Of a stretch of DNA of 64,000 nt, positions 9,534-16,997 are shown one piece after another. Location: NCBI RefSeq assembly GCF_008638305.1, contig NZ_VTPZ01000008.1, positions 1 to 64,000 on the forward strand, written 5' to 3'. The notes below the pieces were generated by a model. That model was not told the DNA's origin, did no database searches, and saw nothing but the letters and a program-made list of their open reading frames with translations. A program made the translations under genes and the position numbers. Source of the DNA: Pseudomonas profundi. GTDB lineage: Bacteria; Pseudomonadota; Gammaproteobacteria; Pseudomonadales; Pseudomonadaceae. How positions within the stretch are numbered: position 1 is the stretch's first letter; the number at the start of each line of letters is the position of its first letter.

Positions 9534-10352
9534 TTACGCAGCTGAATTCAGGCTATGGACGATATGTTCAGGTAACGACTCGACAGCGGTGCGGGCAGCC
9601 AGACGATTGCTGTTGAGCGGAATGTCGTAGGTGATGCGGGCGCCATAGGCGTGCGGGGCATCGGGGTCGATGCGCGGCTTGTCGAACACCATCAGCCGCG
9701 TGCCGAGCGTGAACCCTTCGGACAGATCATGGGTCACCATGAAAACGGTCAGGCGGGTCTCCTGCCACAGCTCAAGCAGCAGGCTGTGCATGTCCTTGCG
9801 AATGCCCGGATCCAGCGCGCCGAAGGGCTCGTCGAGTAACAGAATGCGCGGCTTCATGATCAGCGCCTGGGCGATCGCCAGGCGCTGCTGCATGCCGCCG
9901 GATAGCTGCGCCGGGTATTTGTCCAGCGCATGACCCAGGCCCACCTTGTTGAGAATCGCTGCCGCCTGGTCGCGAACATCGCGCTTCGCACGGCCAAACA
10001 GCCTGCCGAACAGCGGCGCTCTGGGGAGTTCCAGGCCCAGCGCGACGTTATCCAGCACGCTCAGGTGCGGTAGCACCGAGTAACGCTGAAAGACTACGCC
10101 GCGGCTGGCGTCGGGCTCGCCTTGGAGAGGCTGCCCGTCGAGCAGGATTTCGCCACGGCTGGGGATTTCCTGGCCCAGCAGCATGCGCAGGAAGGTCGAC
10201 TTGCCGCAGCCGGAGGTGCCGACCAGGGTGCAGAACTCGCCTTCTGCAAAGGTCAGATTCAAGCGCTCCAGGACAACCTGATCGCCGTACTGCTGCCAGA
10301 CGTTTTTCACCTGAATAAAGGGCGGCGGCGTAGCGGGGGTAGTGTCATTCAT
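9534..10352 (-). CDS. ABC transporter ATP-binding protein, guanidine/urea-type uptake
   Basis: The 272-residue ATPase is of the nitrate/taurine (TauB/SsuB) class. It shows Walker A GTSGCGKST (about residue 45), signature LSGGMQQRLAIAQAL, Walker B ILLLDEPFGALD and the switch His in MVTHDLSEG. It powers uptake through the permease encoded upstream. The start at 10352 has GAAGGAG upstream and overlaps the permease stop as ATGA, so translation is coupled. A longer reading frame continues upstream but has no ribosome-binding site and lies inside the permease. The substrate is inferred from the riboswitches and neighbours; annotators usually call this the urea-carboxylase-region transporter. Confidence 0.94.
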   Translation of the reverse strand: MNDTTPATPPPFIQVKNVWQQYGDQVVLERLNLTFAEGEFCTLVGTSGCGKSTFLRMLLGQEIPSRGEILLDGQPLQGEPDASRGVVFQRYSVLPHLSVLDNVALGLELPRAPLFGRLFGRAKRDVRDQAAAILNKVGLGHALDKYPAQLSGGMQQRLAIAQALIMKPRILLLDEPFGALDPGIRKDMHSLLLELWQETRLTVFMVTHDLSEGFTLGTRLMVFDKPRIDPDAPHAYGARITYDIPLNSNRLAARTAVESLPEHIVHSLNSAA

Positions 10353-11164
10353 GACTTGGCTCCTTCGTACCAGGGGAATGCCAGGCGAATCAGGCCGCGC
10401 AGACCGAAGTCCATGGTCCAGGCGAGCAGGGTGATCCAGGCGACGTAAGGCAGGATGACGTCCATGGACATGTAGCGCCGTACCAGAAAGATGCGGTAGC
10501 CCAGGCCGTCGGTGGCGGCGATGGCTTCGGCGGCAATCAGGAACAACCAGGCCGACCCCAGCACCAGCCGCAGGCTGATCAGCAGGCGCGGCAACAGTTG
10601 CGGAAGAATGACCCGCAGGATCAACGTCCAGGTATTGGCGCCGAGGGTCTGTGCCTTGATCAGTAATTCCTGAGGGATCTCTCTGGCGCGCTGTTCCAGA
10701 TCGCGGGCAATGATCGGCGTTATCCCGATCACGATAAGCATTACCTTGGACAGTTCCCCCAGCCCGAACACGATGAACAGGATAGGCAGCAGGGCCAGTG
10801 GTGGAACCATCGATAGCACCGCCAGCAGCGGGGAAAGCGTTGCACTGAACAGCGGGATGGCGCCGGCTGCGACACCCAGACACAGGCCAACCAGGGCGGC
10901 TATGCTCAGGCCGATCGCAATGCGTTGCAGGCTGGATGCAGTGTCCTGCCAGAACAGGTATTCGCCGGTACGCCGGTCCGGCTGCAGCGCCAAATTATCC
11001 ATCGCTGTGGTCATCTGCGCCGGGCTTGGCAACAGTTTGTCGCTCGGGTTGATTTCCAGGCGCTGGGCTGAATAGGACAGGTACACCAGTACCAGCAGGG
11101 CGAAGGGCAGCAGGAGCAGGAGCAGCCTGCCGGGTTTACCGGGGCGGACGTTGATCAGGCGCAT
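10349..11164 (-). CDS. ABC transporter permease, guanidine/urea-type uptake
   Basis: A 271-residue inner-membrane permease of the TauC/SsuC class with about six membrane segments. It carries the cytoplasmic EAA-like loop (LIKAQTLGANTWTLILRVILPQLLP) that contacts the ATPase. It matches the permeases found beside 'urea carboxylase' genes. I chose ATG 11164 (MRLINVRPGK), immediately before the first hydrophobic segment; an in-frame ATG at 11242 gives a 26-residue polar extension without a ribosome-binding site. The site before 11164 is weak (GGGGG), and a leader frame with a strong site ends across this start codon. The gene is the first membrane component after the guanidine-I riboswitch. Its binding protein lies in the divergent operon. 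Confidence 0.9.
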   Translation of the reverse strand: MRLINVRPGKPGRLLLLLLPFALLVLVYLSYSAQRLEINPSDKLLPSPAQMTTAMDNLALQPDRRTGEYLFWQDTASSLQRIAIGLSIAALVGLCLGVAAGAIPLFSATLSPLLAVLSMVPPLALLPILFIVFGLGELSKVMLIVIGITPIIARDLEQRAREIPQELLIKAQTLGANTWTLILRVILPQLLPRLLISLRLVLGSAWLFLIAAEAIAATDGLGYRIFLVRRYMSMDVILPYVAWITLLAWTMDFGLRGLIRLAFPWYEGAKS

Positions 11165-11268
11165 GGCGCTGGCCCCCGCTGTCCGCCAAGGGTACCAGGA
11201 GGTGGGTTGGCAATCGCGGTTCTGTTGCGGCGCGGGACCCATCGTAATTCGGGTGCTGATCGGCGCAT
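11155..11268 (-). CDS. Possible 37-residue leader peptide upstream of the permease
   Basis: An ATG at 11268 has a strong ribosome-binding site (TGGAGG, 11280-11275) right after the riboswitch region. It opens a 37-codon frame that ends with TGA at 11157-11155, overlapping the permease start at 11164 in another frame. The peptide (MRRSAPELRW...) is arginine- and proline-rich and resembles nothing I know. The arrangement suggests translational coupling of the weakly initiated permease to a leader frame. It may instead be chance, or reflect a sequencing or evolutionary frameshift in the permease N-terminus. Confidence 0.35.
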   Translation of the reverse strand: MRRSAPELRWVPRRNRTAIANPPPGTLGGQRGPAPCA

Positions 11269-11280
11269 GTTTGACCTCCA

Positions 11281-11316
11281 GTTTTAGGCATGACGCACGG
11301 AGCTGCGCTCTAAAAC
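11281..11316 (-). promoter_or_regulatory. Inverted repeat between riboswitch and first ribosome-binding site
   Basis: On the minus strand GTTTTAG (11316-11310) is repeated inverted as CTAAAAC (11287-11281), with additional GCGCA/TGCGT pairing inside. It follows the guanidine-I aptamer directly and ends one base before TGGAGG. This position suits an expression platform. I see no terminal T-tract, so control of translation is more likely than transcription termination. Confidence 0.45.
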
Positions 11317-11317
11317 G

Positions 11318-11412
11318 CTATTCTCCCGGGCTTTTGTCCCGCCGTGTAACCTCACTGGAGGTCGCCAACTCTCGGACCAGTCACTCGTGTTGCGAGCCGG
11401 AACCCTAGTCAG
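11318..11412 (-). ncRNA. Guanidine-I (ykkC) riboswitch heading the minus-strand operon
   Basis: The minus strand carries the conserved blocks of the ykkC class in correct order and spacing: CTAGGGTTCCG (11408-11398), ACTGGTCCGAGAG (11381-11369), and a third block at 11347-11322 that starts ACACGGCGGGA and ends AAAAGCCCGGGAGA. The class binds free guanidinium and turns on export or degradation genes. Here it lies about 160 nt before the permease start and so controls the permease, ATPase, both DUF1989 genes, the carboxylase and the allophanate hydrolase. The match to the core is close to perfect, with one base (C for the usual T in GGGATAAAA) differing. Confidence 0.95.
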
Positions 11413-11754
11413 CCATTTTTGATTCGCAGCTTCCTGCACCAGAGACATAGCAATCGCCATGCCAGCGCTCGAAAAAGAGGCGTGGCCTCCCGGTTGGCGT
11501 GTGCTGCGCAGCGTTGAAGGGGTCACTGGTCCGCTGGCCGTGCCCTGTTTTGGGATCAAATAGCGCACCGAGGGCGAGCATTGATGCGCCGTTTTGGTGC
11601 GTTGTTGCCGGCAGAATCAGCTATCGGATGCTTACAGATACTCCGGGATGGGGCACGCCGCGCGTTATCAGTCGATGGGCTGGGTCAATGGTATGAGTCT
11701 TGCTTTATCTCAGACATCACGGCGCTGCTTGGCCGTGTGGCTACATGCTGAGCT
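11413..11754. other. Divergent control region between the two guanidine operons
   Basis: About 340 bp separate the two riboswitches that head the divergent transcripts. Both promoters should lie here, but I could not identify convincing -35/-10 pairs or a regulator site. I see no protein-coding frame with a ribosome-binding site. Confidence 0.5.
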
Positions 11755-11846
11755 TCCCGGGACGACCCGGGGCGATCAGGCAGCAGGTCCAGGCTATTTG
11801 TACCAGACATGTTTGCTCCGTTCGCATTAGTCCTGGACGACCAGGT
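11755..11846 (+). ncRNA. Second guanidine-II (mini-ykkC)-like riboswitch, before the oxygenase gene
   Basis: Two hairpins have the ACGA tetraloop typical of guanidine-II RNAs. Hairpin 1 is CCCGGG (11756-11761), ACGA, CCCGGG (11766-11771). Hairpin 2 is CCTGG (11832-11836), ACGA, CCAGG (11841-11845). The linker is nearly 60 nt, longer than in the copy at 8096-8140 and in examples I know, which is the main caution. TCCTG at 11831-11835 can instead pair with CAGGA at 11866-11870, the ribosome-binding site of the oxygenase gene. Ligand-stabilised hairpin 2 would therefore free that site, an ON switch. The hairpins are seen; the switching is inferred. Confidence 0.8.
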
Positions 11847-11878
11847 GACATCTCGATTATCCGAACAGGAGGTGACCC

Positions 11879-12937
11879 ATGGCGTCTGAAGAGTCGCGCG
11901 CTCGTACCACCCATTCCGCTTTCACCAGCCTCCCGGTTGTAGACGTATCCGGACTGTTTTCGGCCGATCCGGCTGCGCGCATGGAAACAGCCACGCACCT
12001 TGGAAAGGGAGCGAAGGATGCAGGCTTTCTCTATATCACCGGGCACGGCGTGCCCCAGGCACTGATTGACAGGTTGGTGGCCCGCACACAGGAATACTTT
12101 GCACAGCCGATAGAAGAAAAGATGCGTCACTATATCGGTCACTCGAATAACCACAGCGGCTATGTGCCTGAGGGGGAGGAGCAGTTCTCTTCCGGCACCA
12201 TCGACCACAAGGAAGCCTATGACCTCGGGTTTGATCTGGACCAACGCGAGCGTCGCCGACCGATGTTGGGACCGAACCAGTGGTCGGATATGCCCGGTTT
12301 CAAGGAGGACGTAAAAGCCTACTACGATGCGGTGCTTGCCCTGGGCAGTCAGCTGTTCAAAGGCTTTGCGCTGGCGCTGGGCCTGCCCGAGGACGGCTTC
12401 AGCCGCTATGTTACGACCCCACCAAGCCAGCTCCGGCTGATTCATTATCCGTTCAACCCCGACGCGGCAGACCGCCCCGGTATTGGTGCGCACACTGATT
12501 ATGAGTGCTTCACCATCCTGCTGCCGACAGCTCCAGGCCTGGAGGTACTCAACGGCGCCGGAGAATGGATTGATGTACCGCTGGTTGAAGGGGCCTTTGT
12601 CATCAACATCGGCGACATGCTCGAAGTGCTCAGCAACGGGATGTATGTCGCCACCTCGCACCGGGTGCGCAAGGTTGCCGAGGAACGCTATTCGTTCCCG
12701 CTGTTTTGCGCCTGTGATTACGACACGCTGATTGCACCGGTGCCCGAGCTGTTAAGCGAGTCAGCACCGGCGCGTTACGAGCCCGTACGCTGTGGTGACC
12801 ATCTGTTTGCGCAGACGGTGCAGACATTCGGCTACCTCAAGCGCCGCCTCGAAACCGGCGAACTATCGATGCCGGAGGGTGCCCGCGGCCTCGCTTCCTT
12901 TGGACATCAGGGACGCAAGCAGGGGGAAACGGCATGA
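11879..12937 (+). CDS. 2-oxoglutarate/Fe(II)-dependent oxygenase, isopenicillin-N-synthase-like
   Basis: This 352-residue enzyme has the N-terminal DIOX_N part (LPVVDVSGLF, then GFLYITGHGVP) and the double-stranded beta-helix core. The iron ligands are His and Asp of GAHTDYECF (about residue 205) and His of TSHRVRKV. The 2-oxoglutarate-binding Arg-x-Ser is in ERYSFPLF. These enzymes hydroxylate or desaturate small molecules using O2 and 2-oxoglutarate. A strong GGAGG ribosome-binding site and a guanidine-II-like riboswitch lie directly upstream. Related oxygenases, such as the ethylene-forming enzyme, hydroxylate arginine and release guanidine, so a guanidino compound is a reasonable candidate substrate here. 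That assignment is inference from context. It overlaps the next gene by 4 bp (ATGA). Confidence 0.92.
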   Translation: MASEESRARTTHSAFTSLPVVDVSGLFSADPAARMETATHLGKGAKDAGFLYITGHGVPQALIDRLVARTQEYFAQPIEEKMRHYIGHSNNHSGYVPEGEEQFSSGTIDHKEAYDLGFDLDQRERRRPMLGPNQWSDMPGFKEDVKAYYDAVLALGSQLFKGFALALGLPEDGFSRYVTTPPSQLRLIHYPFNPDAADRPGIGAHTDYECFTILLPTAPGLEVLNGAGEWIDVPLVEGAFVINIGDMLEVLSNGMYVATSHRVRKVAEERYSFPLFCACDYDTLIAPVPELLSESAPARYEPVRCGDHLFAQTVQTFGYLKRRLETGELSMPEGARGLASFGHQGRKQGETA

Positions 12938-13881
12938 CGTTGCAGGAATTGCTGGAAAGGTATCCGCAGCGCGCAAGCAGCGGTGTACCAGACTGGATGC
13001 TCGGGTATTTCCGACGCCGCGCTATCAGTTTTGCCAATGGCCAGACTGACACCACCACCACGGTGTGCTGGATTCAGAGTCGCACTTTCACCATCGACCT
13101 GCGTTTGCCAATAGCGCAGGCGCAGCCGCCACACCGGGAATGGGTCGACTACCTGCCTGCAGAGCTTGAGGTGCTCGCCAACTACGAAGGCTGGGCAGCG
13201 GACTCCGAATGGACCGGCGAAACGCTGAGCTGGCATGGCGAATCCTCGCTGCAATTGCACAACCGCTGGCCGGAGCCGGCCCTATTGCAGCGCGTCGGTA
13301 ACTGCATGATCGAGTTCGCACCCAGCGGGGCCTATGTCGAAGACTGGCGCTTGCAGCCGTCGCCTCCTGGGCCCCTGATCGGTTTGAGACTGATCGAGGA
13401 GCGGGATTTGGACACCGGCGTGCGTCGGCATCGCGGTGGCGGGCTTATCATCTGTGGCGACCATGCCGCGCTGGTGCTTGGGCGCGCTGATGATCTCATA
13501 CCGCATAGCGCAAGCGGGTTATTGCGCGACGAGGTAGCCGAGGCCGCTGGCGATGCCGAGCGCCTGGCCCATCTGTTCAACTTCGAGACCTCCGTGGCAT
13601 CGGGTTCGATAACCACGGGCTATCGCGTCGAACATTCGACCTGTCCGGCCCGAGTCGGGCAGATCCTGTGTCCTCTGGATGGATTCGAATATCTCCCCGA
13701 CTCCCATCAGGTCGTTCAGCAACTGACCATCGAGGGCTCGCGCTGTGAACGGCGCTTCGCTGTCGACACTATTGAAGCAGCAATCAGTTTTAAACAGACC
13801 ACCGGCTTCAGCGAAGACGCTGCCGCCTGGTATGACCACGAATCCCCAACCCTGACCCGCTATACCGAGCCGCATTACTGA
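12934..13881 (+). CDS. Unrecognised 315-residue protein in the guanidine locus
   Basis: I do not recognise a family with confidence. The protein has no signal peptide or membrane segment and looks beta-rich. It contains two segments of similar style, ISFANGQTDTTTTVCWIQS then FTIDLRLP (about 30-60) and MIEFAPSGAYVEDWRL (about 125-140), as if built of two barrel-like halves. It also has many acidic, Trp and His residues but no obvious catalytic motif. Its start overlaps the oxygenase stop as ATGA, so the two proteins are made together and may act together. The substrate-binding protein gene follows 42 bp downstream. A role in processing or sensing a guanidino substrate is possible but rests only on position. 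Confidence 0.85.
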   Translation: MTLQELLERYPQRASSGVPDWMLGYFRRRAISFANGQTDTTTTVCWIQSRTFTIDLRLPIAQAQPPHREWVDYLPAELEVLANYEGWAADSEWTGETLSWHGESSLQLHNRWPEPALLQRVGNCMIEFAPSGAYVEDWRLQPSPPGPLIGLRLIEERDLDTGVRRHRGGGLIICGDHAALVLGRADDLIPHSASGLLRDEVAEAAGDAERLAHLFNFETSVASGSITTGYRVEHSTCPARVGQILCPLDGFEYLPDSHQVVQQLTIEGSRCERRFAVDTIEAAISFKQTTGFSEDAAAWYDHESPTLTRYTEPHY

Positions 13882-13923
13882 GGCCGGGGCGGCATCCTTT
13901 TATTGATGCACGAGGTAATTACG

Positions 13924-14997
13924 ATGTTGAAAACGTCAATCTGGAAATGGGCGGCCGTGCTGGCTACCAGTCTGTGCCTGGCAACCGGCGCGGTGGCCAA
14001 CGAGAAGAAGCAGAGTTTCAAGGTCGCCTGGTCGATCTACGCAGGCTGGATGCCCTGGGCCTATGCAGCGGATTACGGCATTGTCGACAAGTGGGCAGAC
14101 AAGTACGGCATCGAGATCGAGGTGGTGAAATTCAACGATTACATCGAGTCGATCAACCAGTACACCATGGGTGCCTTTGACGCCTGCGGCATGACCAATA
14201 TGGACGCTCTGACCATACCGGCGGCTAGCGGGGTGGATACTACCGCGCTGATTCTTGGTGATTACTCCAACGGCAACGACGGCGTGCTGCTGAAGAACGG
14301 CTCCAGCATGGAGGACATTCGCGGTCAGCAGGTCAATCTGGTTGAGCTGTCCGTATCCCATTATCTGCTGGCGCGGGCCCTGGAAGAACATGGCATGTCC
14401 GAGCGCGACATCAAGGTCATGAACACTTCGGACGCAGACGCCGTCGCCTCTTTCATGACGCCGGACGTGACGGCTGCGGCGGTATGGAACCCGCAGTTGA
14501 GCCTGATCAAGCAGCAGTCATCCGATGCAGTCCAGGTATTTGATTCCACCCAGATTCCGGGTGAGATCATCGACATGATGGCGGTCAATACGGACGTGTT
14601 GAAGGCAAATCCGGAGCTGGGCAAGGCGCTGGTGGGGGCCTGGTTCGAGACGCTGGAGCTGATGTCCGGTGATAGTGATGAAGCGAAGGCCGCCCGTACC
14701 TATATGGCCGAGCAAGCGGGAACAGATCTGGCGGGTTTTGACGCTCAGCTGGCTGAAACCATGCTGTTCTACACGCCTGCCGATACCCATGCTTTTGCTA
14801 CCGATCCAGCTCTGCGCGAGACCATGGACAAGGTGCGGTTGTTCTCCTTCGACAAGGGATTGCTGGGCAGTGGTGCGCCCAGTCCGGACGTGGTCGGGAT
14901 GGAGTTTGCCGATGGTTCGGTACTTGGAAACAGCGGCAACGTGCAGTTGCGGTTTGATCCGACCTATGTACGGATGGCGATGGATGGGAAGTTGTAA
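13924..14997 (+). CDS. ABC transporter substrate-binding protein, guanidine/urea-type uptake
   Basis: A 357-residue periplasmic binding protein of the NMT1/taurine-binding type. It matches the binding proteins found beside 'urea carboxylase' genes. A signal peptide (MLKTSIWKWAAVLATSLCLA, cleaved after AVA) leads to FKVAWSIYAGWMPWAYAADYG, and GAFDACGMTNMDAL contributes to the ligand pocket. I chose ATG 13924, with GAGG eight bases upstream, over an upstream in-frame ATG at 13903. It should deliver substrate to the permease and ATPase of the divergent operon. Separation of the binding protein from its transporter genes is unusual for this cluster. It sits third in the operon controlled by the plus-strand riboswitch. 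Confidence 0.93.
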   Translation: MLKTSIWKWAAVLATSLCLATGAVANEKKQSFKVAWSIYAGWMPWAYAADYGIVDKWADKYGIEIEVVKFNDYIESINQYTMGAFDACGMTNMDALTIPAASGVDTTALILGDYSNGNDGVLLKNGSSMEDIRGQQVNLVELSVSHYLLARALEEHGMSERDIKVMNTSDADAVASFMTPDVTAAAVWNPQLSLIKQQSSDAVQVFDSTQIPGEIIDMMAVNTDVLKANPELGKALVGAWFETLELMSGDSDEAKAARTYMAEQAGTDLAGFDAQLAETMLFYTPADTHAFATDPALRETMDKVRLFSFDKGLLGSGAPSPDVVGMEFADGSVLGNSGNVQLRFDPTYVRMAMDGKL

Positions 14998-15011
14998 CGC
15001 GGCGCAATGAT

Positions 15012-15055
15012 GTGATCCGACCCGGTGCATGCTCATCGGGCCGGATTCACTTGTT
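15012..15055 (+). terminator. Probable Rho-independent terminator
   Basis: GTGATCCGACCCG (15012-15024) pairs with CGGGCCGGATTCAC (15037-15050) apart from one bulge and one mismatch, and TTGTTAC follows. It lies in the 70-bp gap between the ends of two converging genes, so it probably terminates the binding-protein operon and may act in both directions. Confidence 0.7.
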
Positions 15056-15067
15056 ACAACGCGAGGT

Positions 15068-15988
15068 TCAGGCGGAAGCCTCGACCTCGTAGTTGGCGTA
15101 CGATTGTTTCAACGTGGCGTGGTTGAGTAGCATCTGTGCCTTGAGCGTAGACCCTGTGGAGTCGTAGATGTGGGTACGTACCCAATACGATTCGGTTCGC
15201 TTGCTCTCGGATAGCGCGACTATCTCGCGGCGAATCAGGTAATCCTCACCTACGAAGAGGGGGCCGTCGATCATGCGAATTTCCTGATCGGCGAACAGGC
15301 CGACTACAGGCTGTTTGACGGGAAAGGCCGCCTGCTTGCTGGTGTATTCAGCGAGCACGCTGACCATCTCCAGTGGAATGATTGCGCGGCCCCAGGGCGT
15401 GGTTTGCGCATCCGAATACCAGGGCGAATTCTCGGTGATCCGTTCGAGTTTCTGATTGAGCGAAAACGGATACAGGTGGCCCATATGCTGGTCCGCATCC
15501 ATCCGCACGTGCTCTTCCTCCGCGCCGCGCATGCCCAATTTCAGCTCAGACAGGATGACCAGCTTCTCCGGCGGGCGCAGTTTGGCCATACGCTCTTCCA
15601 GCAGGGTGGGGCCGTCGTCCGAACCCAGGCTGGCGCTCGCTTCCAGAACCGGTGTGCCATCGGCCTTTTCTGCCCAGCAACGTACCCGATTCGAGCCTGC
15701 GGTGGGCCGTTCGACGAATGCGCGCACCTGCTCACCCTCGACCACCATGTTCTGGAAATGCGAAGAGAAACAGCCGCGCTCGAACCAGGCTTGTCCGAAT
15801 ATCTCGACCAAGAGCGGAACGAACTGACTGAAGTGCGTCGGGCCTTCGATCGGCCCCGCTCGGAAGCCAAGCTTTTCCGCCATGCTGTCGTCGTGGATCG
15901 AGGTATGGCCGCTGTATTCCTGATCGGCCAGCATCTGGCGGGGCTCGCGCAAGGGGCCACAAAGGTAGAGTGGGGAGTCAAAACTCAT
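15068..15988 (-). CDS. MaoC-like hotdog-fold protein
   Basis: A 306-residue protein built like two hotdog domains. The N-terminal part contains GPIEGPTHFSQFVPLLVEIFG, the surface that carries catalytic Asp/His in MaoC dehydratases, and the C-terminal part repeats the beta-strand pattern from FPVKQPVVGLFADQEIRMID. Related proteins hydrate or dehydrate acyl-CoA-like substrates, but I cannot point to a full catalytic pair, so activity is uncertain. The start at 15988 is 31 bp downstream of the nitronate monooxygenase gene, so the two form one transcription unit, perhaps for breakdown of an unusual acyl compound. Confidence 0.72.
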   Translation of the reverse strand: MSFDSPLYLCGPLREPRQMLADQEYSGHTSIHDDSMAEKLGFRAGPIEGPTHFSQFVPLLVEIFGQAWFERGCFSSHFQNMVVEGEQVRAFVERPTAGSNRVRCWAEKADGTPVLEASASLGSDDGPTLLEERMAKLRPPEKLVILSELKLGMRGAEEEHVRMDADQHMGHLYPFSLNQKLERITENSPWYSDAQTTPWGRAIIPLEMVSVLAEYTSKQAAFPVKQPVVGLFADQEIRMIDGPLFVGEDYLIRREIVALSESKRTESYWVRTHIYDSTGSTLKAQMLLNHATLKQSYANYEVEASA

Positions 15989-16019
15989 GGAAATCTCCGT
16001 TGTTATTCTTGACCGCAGA

Positions 16020-16997
16020 TCAACCGTTCAGCATGCCGGCCAGACGATCACGAATCAGGCCTTCAGCTTCGGCCATGATGCGGTCGACCAGTACTTGAAC
16101 CGTGGGCACGTCATTGATGAGGCCAGCCACCATGCCGCAGGACCATGCGCCGGCATCCATCTCGCCGGTTTTCATGATGCGCGGGTAAACGCCTGCTACT
16201 TCCTCGGCGATGTCGGCGAACTTGAGCTCAGAGCCCAGGCGGCGCTCTTTTTCCAGCAGGCGCTCTACCGCTTCGTTGGTCATCACGCGCTCGGTGTTGC
16301 GCAGCGGACGCATGACCAGGCGGGTGTCCAGTTCGCTGGCGGCGACAATCGCTTGCTTTACGTTTTCGTGAACGGGCGCTTCACGAGTAGCAATAAACCG
16401 CGTGCCCATGTTCATGCCGTCGGCTCCCAGCGCCAGCGCAGCAACCAGCGAGCGCCCGTCGGCCATTCCGCCTGATGCGACAAAGGGGATTTCCAGCTCT
16501 TCCGCTGCACGGGGCAGCAGAATGAAGTTGGGCACATCGTCTTCGCCCGGGTGGCCGCCACACTCAAAGCCGTCGACGCTGACAGCATCGCAACCAATGG
16601 CCTGAGCCTTGAGTGCATGACGAACGGCGGTGCATTTGTGGATGACCTTGATGCCTGCTTTCTTCAGCGCAGGCAGATATTTTTGCGGGTTATTGCCGGC
16701 GGTTTCTACGACCTTCACGCCGCCCTTGATGATGGCTTCGATATAGCCGGGGTAATCCGGCTGATTGACTGAGGGCAGGAAGGTCAGGTTGACGCCGAAG
16801 GGCTTGTCGGTCATCTCGTGGCAACGGCGAATTTCTTCGGCAAGCGCCGCCGGATTTGGCTGGGTGAGGGCGGTGATCATGCCCAGGCCGCCGGCATTGG
16901 CGACGGCGGAAGCAAGCTCGGCGTAGCCGACGTGATGCATACCGCCCTGAATGATCGGATGCTGAATACCAAAGAGTTCTGTTATGCGTGTTTTCAT
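16020..16997 (-). CDS. Nitronate monooxygenase (2-nitropropane dioxygenase family)
   Basis: A 325-residue flavoprotein with a TIM barrel. Family landmarks are LFGIQHPIIQGGMHHVGYAELASAVANAGGLGMI at the N-terminus, the FMN phosphate site around FVASGGMADGRSLVAALALGADGMNMGTRF, and CDAVSVDGFECGGHPGEDDV, which holds the usual catalytic His. Such enzymes oxidise alkyl nitronates with FMN and O2; close relatives are FabK-like enoyl reductases, so the exact substrate is open. It is the first gene of a two-gene unit with the hotdog protein. Length is normal for the family. Confidence 0.88.
   Translation of the reverse strand: MKTRITELFGIQHPIIQGGMHHVGYAELASAVANAGGLGMITALTQPNPAALAEEIRRCHEMTDKPFGVNLTFLPSVNQPDYPGYIEAIIKGGVKVVETAGNNPQKYLPALKKAGIKVIHKCTAVRHALKAQAIGCDAVSVDGFECGGHPGEDDVPNFILLPRAAEELEIPFVASGGMADGRSLVAALALGADGMNMGTRFIATREAPVHENVKQAIVAASELDTRLVMRPLRNTERVMTNEAVERLLEKERRLGSELKFADIAEEVAGVYPRIMKTGEMDAGAWSCGMVAGLINDVPTVQVLVDRIMAEAEGLIRDRLAGMLNG

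Noticed and set aside
11284-11568. 94-codon open frame across the guanidine-I riboswitch
   Set aside because: It is conserved RNA structure, not protein; the residues have no family resemblance and there is no ribosome-binding site.
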